Below are positions 1 through 5,364 of a stretch of 6,616 nt of DNA, piece by piece. Both the position numbers and the translations under genes were made by a program. Each line of letters begins with the position of its first letter. The stretch's first letter is position 1. The stretch is from Candidatus Competibacteraceae bacterium (GTDB lineage Bacteria > Pseudomonadota > Gammaproteobacteria > Competibacterales > Competibacteraceae), in the NCBI GenBank assembly GCA_020444985.1, contig JAGRHK010000096.1, positions 1 to 6,616 of the forward strand, read 5' to 3'. Under the pieces are notes generated by a model that ran no database searches, was not told the origin of the DNA, and worked only from the letters and a program-made list of their open reading frames with translations.

Positions 1-1042
1 CATCCACCACCGGAATCACCCGGTCGTAAGCCATCCGCGTGGGACCGATGACGCCGAGTACGCCCAGCACCTGCCCTTCCACGCTGTACGGGGCCGTGAC
101 CACGCTGCATCCTTCCAGCACCTCAAAGCCGGATTCCTCGCCCACGAAGATTTGGACGCCTTCCGCATGCAGGCATTGATCGAACAGGTGCAACAAATCG
201 CGTTTGTGGTTGAAGGCTTCAAATAATTGCCGCAGTTTGTCGAGGTCGGACAGGTCCGTATACTGCATCAGATGCGTCTGGCCAGCCACCACATAATCCT
301 CGCCATCCGGCGTCGTTTCAAAGGTTTGTTCCGCCATTTCCATGACCGTCTGCATCAGGCGATCGAGGCTGTCGCGGGCCTCGCGCAGTTCCCCCAGCAA
401 GGCTTCTCGCACCTGCTGAATCTCCTGGCCGGCAAACTGGGCGTTCAAATAGTTTGCTGCCTGTTGCAGCTCTCCGGCGTTATAGGGCCGGCGCGTCTGG
501 ATGATGCGGTTTTGCACTTCCTGCGTATTCAGCACCAGGATTACCAGCACTCGGGTTTCGGACAGCGGCAAAAATTCCACATGACGCAACGTCACGATAT
601 TACGACGGGGCAGCATGACAATCCCCGCTAAGCGCGTGACCCCGGACAGCAAATTGGAAACGGATCGCGCCAACTCCGCGCTGCTTTGCACGGGCTGGCC
701 GATGTGGCGGCGCAGGATTTCGACTTCCTGATGATCCAACGGACGCAGACGCAGCAACGCATCAATGAAGAACCGGTAACCCCGCGCGGTCGGCACCCGG
801 CCCGCCGAGGTATGTGGAGCGCACAGGTAGCCGAATTCCTCCAGATCCGCCATCACATTACGCACGGTGGCCGGGCTTAAATCCAGACCGGCATCGCGCG
901 CCAGCGTCCGCGACCCGACCGGTTGACCGTCGCGAATGTAGCGTTCAACCAGCGCCTTCAACAAATGCTGGGTGCGTTCGTTGAGAGCCGGTGGATGGGT
1001 CGTCGCGGTAGGCTCAGTGCTGTGCATCCTGGGATTTTCCAT
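1..1042 (-). CDS. hrcA: Heat-inducible transcription repressor HrcA (3' end cut by window edge)
   Basis: This gene encodes HrcA, the cytoplasmic repressor that binds CIRCE operators of chaperone genes and whose active state is maintained by GroEL in characterised bacteria. The frame stays open from ATG at 1042 to base 1, giving 347 residues. An N-terminal winged-helix DNA-binding domain spans about residues 20-95, with the family hallmarks SPATVRNVMADLE (56-68) and PHTSAGRVPTARGYR (76-90). The remainder is the GAF-like dimerisation/effector region, and the last visible part, GVIGPTRMAYDRVIPVVD, matches the usual near-terminal HrcA motif. I estimate that about 20 residues are missing. ATG 1042 is chosen because AAGG lies 8 nt upstream. 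A second ATG at 1027 would trim a short non-conserved extension but has a poorer ribosome site. The gene follows the kinase genes by 65 bp on the same strand. No CIRCE inverted repeat is visible upstream. The identification is firm. Confidence 0.96.
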   Translation of the reverse strand, partial: MENPRMHSTEPTATTHPPALNERTQHLLKALVERYIRDGQPVGSRTLARDAGLDLSPATVRNVMADLEEFGYLCAPHTSAGRVPTARGYRFFIDALLRLRPLDHQEVEILRRHIGQPVQSSAELARSVSNLLSGVTRLAGIVMLPRRNIVTLRHVEFLPLSETRVLVILVLNTQEVQNRIIQTRRPYNAGELQQAANYLNAQFAGQEIQQVREALLGELREARDSLDRLMQTVMEMAEQTFETTPDGEDYVVAGQTHLMQYTDLSDLDKLRQLFEAFNHKRDLLHLFDQCLHAEGVQIFVGEESGFEVLEGCSVVTAPYSVEGQVLGVLGVIGPTRMAYDRVIPVVD

Positions 1043-1085
1043 GGTAGGCGCCTTGGTTTGGTTCGCCAAAATAAGGGATATCTAT

Positions 1086-1109
1086 AAAAAATAGAAGGAA
1101 AACCCCTTC
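1086..1109 (-). terminator. Weak intrinsic-terminator-like hairpin after the receiver kinase gene
   Basis: Read on the minus strand, GAAGG (1105-1109) can pair with CCTTC (1094-1098) around a 6-nt loop. Two bases later comes a run of six T (1086-1091). The hairpin starts inside the kinase stop codon. The stem is only 5 bp, so termination would probably be partial, attenuating rather than blocking read-through into hrcA. It may be a chance structure. Confidence 0.35.
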
Positions 1110-3081
1110 ATTGACGACAATTCGCCCGGTTCGCCACTGCGGCATGCAAGGTTTCAAGCGCCCGATTATAATCAAAAACATTAATTTGCTGTTCAAGAAG
1201 CTCTGCATCCCCGCCAAAACTGGCGTACAACAATGGCGCAACTTCGCGAAAAAATGGATTCGCTCGCATGTCATCCCTGGCCAGCAAGGCTTCAAGCTGA
1301 GCCACAGCCTTTTGTAACTGCATTTCATCGATATCCTGTCCGGCGCGGCTCGCCGGCTGTAAGCATTCCGTTCCCTCTCTCGCGGGCAACGAGGAGCGGG
1401 TCAGGGAGAGAGCGAGCGACTCACGATATGCAGACGACGAGAGAGAGAGTGATTCGCGATGTGCAGACGACCTGGATTGGCCAACCGCCTCTGGCTGAAG
1501 CAGCGTGGTGTGGCAATTTCGGCTAAGGCGCACGCACAACCAGAATGTGCTGCCAACGCCAGGTTGACTGTCTACGCCGACTTTCCCGTCCATCATCTGC
1601 GCCAGACGCTGACTGATGGCGAGTCCTAATCCGACGCCTCCATAGCGGCGGGTCGGTGAATTATCCGCTTGCTCAAAAGTCTGGAAAATCCGCTCCTGAC
1701 ACTCTGGCGCAATACCGATGCCGGTATCCTGGACATCGAAACGCACCAGAAGATGATCCGCCTGCGCTTCGATTTGGCGAACATGAATGACAATAGCGCC
1801 CTGTTCCGTGAATTTCATGGCGTTGCTGGCGAAATTGAGCAGCACTTGCTGCACGCGCACTGCGTCGCCGTGCAGCCATCGAGGTAGCGCTGGATCAATG
1901 TCATACCACAGCTTTAACCCTTTCGCTGCGGCTTTCTCATTGATCTGCAGAGCAACCTGATCGATGATCAAGTCCAGGTCAAAGTCCACTGGATGCAAAG
2001 TCATCTTGCCGACTTCGATTTGCGCGAGATCAAGAACATCGTTGATCAACGATAGCAGCTGTTGCGCTGCGCTGGATAATTTGTTCAACAGCTCCAAGCG
2101 CCGATGCTCCGAGAGGAGGCCTCGTAGCAGATAGGCAAACCCGATAATCGCGTTCAGGGGGGTGCGAATCTCATGGCTCATATTGGCCAAAAACGTGCTC
2201 TTGGCGCGATTGGCCGCCTCGGCGGCGTCTCGGGCCGCCGCCAGTTCTGTAGTGCGCTCAGCGACCAACTCTTCCAGATGCAACCGATGCCGGTCCAACT
2301 CGCTTTCAATACGCCGGCGTTCAGTAATATCTTCAAAACAAGTGTAAACTTCGGCCAGTTGACCATTCTTGAAGACGGGCACGGCGCTGATATTGATCCA
2401 AACACGGCTTTTGCGCACCGGATTGAACACCCCCATTACGACGTGATGCACCGGCTGACCGGTGGTCAGGGCGACCCTACTGGGATGCTGATCATCAGGA
2501 AACGGCGAGCCGTTTTCGTCAGTCAGTTGCCAGTGAGGGTCCAGCGAAGTGCGATTGCGCATCTGCTCCAGCGTCAGCCCCAGGATGCGCTCGGCGGCTG
2601 GATTGATGGCGGTCACATAACCTTCCAGGTTTTGATAGACCACGCCTTGTGGCACCGTTTCGAACAACAGGCGATAAGTCTCTTCGCTCTTGCGTAGCGC
2701 GACTTCGGCCTGATGCTTGTAGAGCGCCATTTCAACGATGATCTTGAGTTCCCGATCTTCAAAAGGTTTAAGGACATACCCAAACGGTTCCGCAAGTTTG
2801 GCGCGCTGGAGGGTGGCGTCTTCCGAATAGGCCGTGAGGAACACGATCGGAATTCCGAAACGTCGACGGATTTCCTGAGCGGCAGTCACGCCATCCATCT
2901 CGCCGGCCAGATGAATATCCATCAGCGCCAGGTCTGGACGGAGCTGTTCGCTCAGAGAGAGCGCCTGCTGACCGTTGGCGCAATGCCCGGTGACCTGGTA
3001 CCCAAAGCGGGTCAGGCGCGTCCTGATATCAGCGGCGACGATGAATTCATCTTCGACGACGAGAATCGTGTGGTTTTCCAT
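1108..3081 (-). CDS. Receiver-PAS-HisKA-HATPase sensor kinase with extra C-terminal module
   Basis: This is a soluble 657-residue sensor kinase with no membrane segment. The receiver spans about 4-120, with acidic E10/D11, phosphoacceptor D55, T83 and K105. A PAS domain (about 132-256) ends in the typical DITERRR exit, followed by a short coiled coil. HisKA contains phospho-accepting H303 in FLANMSHEIRTPLN. The HATPase has the N box NFASNAMKF (416-424), DTGIGI (452-457), FQTFEQAD and GVGLGLAIS. The linker at 520-590 is serine-rich and repeat-derived. Residues 592-649 form a module shared with the hybrid kinase at 5343-6616. ATG 3081 is chosen because AGGA lies 7 nt upstream. An in-frame start at 3120 would overlap the previous gene and lies outside the conserved receiver. 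Only 13 bp separate it from the upstream HisKA_2 kinase, so co-transcription is very likely, and its receiver may be that kinase's target (inference). Confidence 0.95.
   Translation of the reverse strand: MENHTILVVEDEFIVAADIRTRLTRFGYQVTGHCANGQQALSLSEQLRPDLALMDIHLAGEMDGVTAAQEIRRRFGIPIVFLTAYSEDATLQRAKLAEPFGYVLKPFEDRELKIIVEMALYKHQAEVALRKSEETYRLLFETVPQGVVYQNLEGYVTAINPAAERILGLTLEQMRNRTSLDPHWQLTDENGSPFPDDQHPSRVALTTGQPVHHVVMGVFNPVRKSRVWINISAVPVFKNGQLAEVYTCFEDITERRRIESELDRHRLHLEELVAERTTELAAARDAAEAANRAKSTFLANMSHEIRTPLNAIIGFAYLLRGLLSEHRRLELLNKLSSAAQQLLSLINDVLDLAQIEVGKMTLHPVDFDLDLIIDQVALQINEKAAAKGLKLWYDIDPALPRWLHGDAVRVQQVLLNFASNAMKFTEQGAIVIHVRQIEAQADHLLVRFDVQDTGIGIAPECQERIFQTFEQADNSPTRRYGGVGLGLAISQRLAQMMDGKVGVDSQPGVGSTFWLCVRLSRNCHTTLLQPEAVGQSRSSAHRESLSLSSSAYRESLALSLTRSSLPAREGTECLQPASRAGQDIDEMQLQKAVAQLEALLARDDMRANPFFREVAPLLYASFGGDAELLEQQINVFDYNRALETLHAAVANRANCRQ
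1371..1412. repeat. Degenerate GA/CT-rich palindromic repeat, copy A, inside kinase linker
   Basis: CCCTCTCTCG (1373-1382) faces CGAGGAGCGGG (1390-1400) as an imperfect inverted repeat with a 7-nt loop. TCAGGGAGAGAG (1401-1412) follows. The layout resembles the dispersed palindromes of many proteobacterial genomes, which have a CCCTCTCCCGC / GCGGGAGAGGG stem plus a GGGAGAG tail; that comparison is from memory. It is read in frame as about residues 557-570 of the kinase, between the HATPase and the C-terminal module. Confidence 0.5.
1406..1471. repeat. Two-copy 33-bp tandem repeat in kinase linker
   Basis: Bases 1406-1438 and 1439-1471 are head-to-tail copies of one 33-bp unit and match at 28 of 33 positions, with no gaps. 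Both end in the identical TGCAGACGAC. Because 33 is a multiple of three, the duplication is in frame. It encodes two 11-residue units, SSAHRESLSLS and SSAYRESLALS (residues 538-559), in the linker after the HATPase domain. The first copy overlaps the tail of palindromic repeat A, so the unit may have grown out of that element. Confidence 0.85.
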
Positions 3082-3088
3082 AGAGAAT

Positions 3089-3092
3089 TCCT
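3089..3092 (-). promoter_or_regulatory. Ribosome binding site that fixes the receiver-kinase start
   Basis: Minus-strand AGGA lies 7 nt before ATG 3081, in the 13-bp gap after the TGA (3095-3097) of the upstream kinase. It supports ATG 3081 over the longer in-frame start at 3120, and it points to independent initiation or reinitiation within one message. Confidence 0.7.
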
Positions 3093-3094
3093 GA

Positions 3095-5209
3095 TCAGCC
3101 GGCTTTGATCGGGAGGGCAATCTGGAACGCCGTTCCCGTATCCCGCGTTACTACAAGCGTTCCACGCAGTTGTTCGACCAACATGAAAACCAACTGGAGT
3201 CCGAGCGTTTCAGCGCAGCGCGGGTCCGCTCTGGGCGGTAGCCCCACGCCGTCATCCGCGACGATCAGGGCCAACCGTTGATCCGGTTGAGCCTGGATCG
3301 TGACCCGAACGCGTCCACCTCGCCCAGCGGGAAAAGCATGCTTCAGCGCATTGGACACTAGCTCATTGATAATCAAGCCACAGGGCACGGCCTGATCCAG
3401 CGGCAATCCTACTGCATCAATCTGACGTTCCAGCTCAATGCGGCCCGTCGTCGATCCCATAGCCCGCCACAAGTGAATACACAGATTTTCCACATAATTG
3501 GGCAGGCTGATTTGGGCGAAGTTGCTGGACTGATAGAGCGTTTCATGCAGCAGCGCCATCGACTGCACCCGGTTCTGCATGTCCCGCAGCGTATCTAACA
3601 CTTCCGGAGTCTGGGAGTGATCTGTTTGCAGGCTCAAAAGGCTGTTGATGATTTGCAGGTTATTCTTGACCCGGTGATGAACTTCTTTCAGTAGGACATT
3701 CTTTTCTTCCAGAGACGTTCGTAGCGCTTCCTCCGCCTGCTTGCGTTCGGTGATGTCCAGGATGGCAACGGTGATGCTGGAAAAACACCCAGCGTCATCG
3801 TAAATGGCGCGCGCGGCGGTAATGGCATTAAACATCCGACCGGTTTGCGTGATGTAGCGATTTTCAATCACGAAACGGTCGATGTCTCGACGCATTATTT
3901 TTTCCATCAGCAACTGAGCCGACGCCAGGTCATCCGGATAAGTGATATTAGCGGCGCTCAGTAAACCGACGACTTCCGCCTCGGTGTACTCCAGAAGTTT
4001 GCAGAACGCCTGATTAATTTGCGTAAACCGCAGATCAGGCCCACACGTCACAATACCCACCACCGAAGTCTCGAAAATCGACCGGAATCGTTGCGCGCTA
4101 GCCATCAGTTGCTCATTAGCCCGCGCCGCCTCTTGCAAAGCAGCGGCAATCCTGGCCTGACTGAATGTCAGGATTCCTATCAGCAGCGCTAGCAACAGGC
4201 TGCCGATGCTACCGGTGATGGCGATCAGCCTGGATTTTTCGTTGTGCAGTCGCGCATCGAAAGCGGGCTTGGAATTCAAAAACACCGACCAGTGATGTCC
4301 GCCAAAATCGATGCGTTGCGCCGCATGAAACGCGGAGCGGGTATCCGCAAAGTTCAGTTTTTGATCTGCGTCAAACATCAATGTATCCGACGACAAGGTC
4401 ACGCCATCGTAGATTTCCACGTCGAACATCGATTCGAGCGCGCCGAATTCAACGGTTCCCAGAATACTGTGCAGCATGTTATCCATACGCACGGGCGAAT
4501 AAGCCCAACCGATCAGATTGGCGCGACGTTCTTCCAACGTATCGTGAGGCGCACCGTGTCGATAAATTGGCGTGTAGACCAGGAAACCCGCCTGGATATC
4601 GGTATCGGTTTCCTGCACCAATGTGACTTTGCCCGTCAAGGTCGCCTGGTTTTCATCGCGCGCACGCGCCATCGCTGCATGACGTACCGGCTCGGAAAAC
4701 ATGTCGTAGCTGAAGGCGCGCAGATTGCGACCCGAGAACGGTTCAAGATAGATGATAGCGGTATAAAGGTCGCGCTCGCCGTCCGGGTAAATGGCGTAGT
4801 TGGGAAAACCCTCCGCGCGTAAGGCGGCCGTGTGTGCGGCTTTCTGCTCTGGCGGAACGACCACGGCAAACCCGACGCCCTGGATGCCGGGGTAACGCTT
4901 CTCCAGATGCAATGCCTGAACATAAACCTGAAAATCCTGACGCGAGACGTATTTCGAAGCTTCAAACAGGCCGATAATCCCACGCAATAGCTGTACGTTG
5001 CCTTTAAGGCGGTATTCGATGCTGTAAATGACTTTATGCATCCAAAACTGAGTTTCTTCCTCCAGATCCTGCGCCGCGTCCAGGCGGGCGTTTCGCCATA
5101 ACACATAGGTTGTTCCAAAACCCAAGGCAAGGACCAGCCACGGCAATGCCCATAATAGCTGTTTTGACGAGATCGATCGGGTCTGCCATCGCAGGAATAA
5201 TTTTGTCAT
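3095..5209 (-). CDS. Membrane CHASE-PAS-HisKA_2 sensor histidine kinase
   Basis: This 704-residue kinase is anchored in the inner membrane. A first membrane helix lies near residues 18-37, after a basic N terminus. Residues 65-250 are a CHASE extracytoplasmic sensor domain with recognisable family segments (YPGIQGVGFAVVVPPEQ, YAIYPDGERD, LVYTPIY). A second membrane helix lies at about 327-349. A cytoplasmic PAS domain follows (about 372-490, exit DITERKQ). Next is HisKA_2 with LLKEVHHRVKNNLQII, where H511 or H512 is the phosphoacceptor. The ATPase has INELVSNALKHAF (614-626), ADDGVGLP (651-658) and a final TLGLQLV. It has no receiver, so it must act on a separate one; the receiver at the N terminus of the next gene is the obvious candidate (inference). 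The ATG at 5209 has AAAGGA upstream, with AGGA 7 nt away. The CHASE ligand cannot be read from sequence. Confidence 0.96.
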   Translation of the reverse strand: MTKLFLRWQTRSISSKQLLWALPWLVLALGFGTTYVLWRNARLDAAQDLEEETQFWMHKVIYSIEYRLKGNVQLLRGIIGLFEASKYVSRQDFQVYVQALHLEKRYPGIQGVGFAVVVPPEQKAAHTAALRAEGFPNYAIYPDGERDLYTAIIYLEPFSGRNLRAFSYDMFSEPVRHAAMARARDENQATLTGKVTLVQETDTDIQAGFLVYTPIYRHGAPHDTLEERRANLIGWAYSPVRMDNMLHSILGTVEFGALESMFDVEIYDGVTLSSDTLMFDADQKLNFADTRSAFHAAQRIDFGGHHWSVFLNSKPAFDARLHNEKSRLIAITGSIGSLLLALLIGILTFSQARIAAALQEAARANEQLMASAQRFRSIFETSVVGIVTCGPDLRFTQINQAFCKLLEYTEAEVVGLLSAANITYPDDLASAQLLMEKIMRRDIDRFVIENRYITQTGRMFNAITAARAIYDDAGCFSSITVAILDITERKQAEEALRTSLEEKNVLLKEVHHRVKNNLQIINSLLSLQTDHSQTPEVLDTLRDMQNRVQSMALLHETLYQSSNFAQISLPNYVENLCIHLWRAMGSTTGRIELERQIDAVGLPLDQAVPCGLIINELVSNALKHAFPAGRGGRVRVTIQAQPDQRLALIVADDGVGLPPRADPRCAETLGLQLVFMLVEQLRGTLVVTRDTGTAFQIALPIKAG

Positions 5210-5222
5210 CGGTTTTTCCTTT

Positions 5223-5237
5223 CAGGCTATATGCCTG
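5223..5237. promoter_or_regulatory. Small perfect hairpin upstream of the CHASE kinase ribosome site
   Basis: CAGGC and GCCTG form a perfect 5-bp inverted repeat around TATAT (ATATA on the minus strand). It abuts the AAAGGA ribosome site (5217-5222) of the CHASE kinase. It could be a leader hairpin affecting translation or a small operator. It is short enough to be chance. Confidence 0.25.
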
Positions 5238-5265
5238 TCGGGTAATGTTCTACCTATGCCAAACC

Positions 5266-5294
5266 TGCCATCCTTTATCGAATCCGCTTCAAGG
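5266..5294. repeat. Direct repeat, intergenic copy of the hybrid-kinase 3' end
   Basis: This 29-base segment matches 5335-5364 apart from one missing base, at a spacing of about 70 bp. Weaker similarity continues about 15 bp further, to about 5310. The other copy encodes the last residues and stop codon of the hybrid kinase, so this copy looks like a broken duplicate of a gene end. The missing base turns the stop-containing GATATAAGG (minus strand) into GATAAAGG. Confidence 0.75.
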
Positions 5295-5334
5295 TTGCCG
5301 GCAGATTATTTTGCGTCCTCAGTCGCCCTGGCAA

Positions 5335-5364
5335 TGCCATCCTTATATCGAATCCGCTTCAAGG
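5335..5364. repeat. Direct repeat, genic copy spanning the hybrid-kinase stop codon
   Basis: This is the partner of 5266-5294. On the minus strand it encodes the terminal residues LEADSI, the TAA stop (5343-5345) and a few bases beyond. The repeat crosses the stop codon. That fits a DNA-level duplication or a functional sequence element better than protein-level conservation. Confidence 0.75.

Noticed and set aside
227..631. 134-residue open frame on the plus strand
   Set aside because: It is the complement of hrcA, whose protein matches the HrcA family along its whole visible length.
1014..1328. 104-residue minus-strand frame bridging the kinase end and hrcA start
   Set aside because: It overlaps two genes in another frame, and its composition does not look like a protein of either.
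1406..1471. Possible CRISPR array
   Set aside because: The two copies are directly adjacent with no spacer and lie inside a coding frame.
2173..2697. 174-residue open frame on the plus strand
   Set aside because: It is antisense to the PAS and HisKA regions of the receiver kinase and has no family features of its own.
3082..3120. Upstream ATG extending the receiver kinase by 13 residues
   Set aside because: It would overlap the end of the previous gene and adds residues outside the receiver fold. The AGGA site supports ATG 3081.
4244..4822. 192-residue open frame on the plus strand
   Set aside because: It lies wholly antisense to the CHASE domain of a well-supported kinase, shows no recognisable motif, and is what a long GC-rich gene's complement commonly gives.
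5210..5342. Sigma-70 or sigma-54 promoter for the CHASE kinase
   Set aside because: I tried several -35/-10 and -24/-12 pairings (for example TTGGCA near 5260) and none had an acceptable partner at correct spacing.
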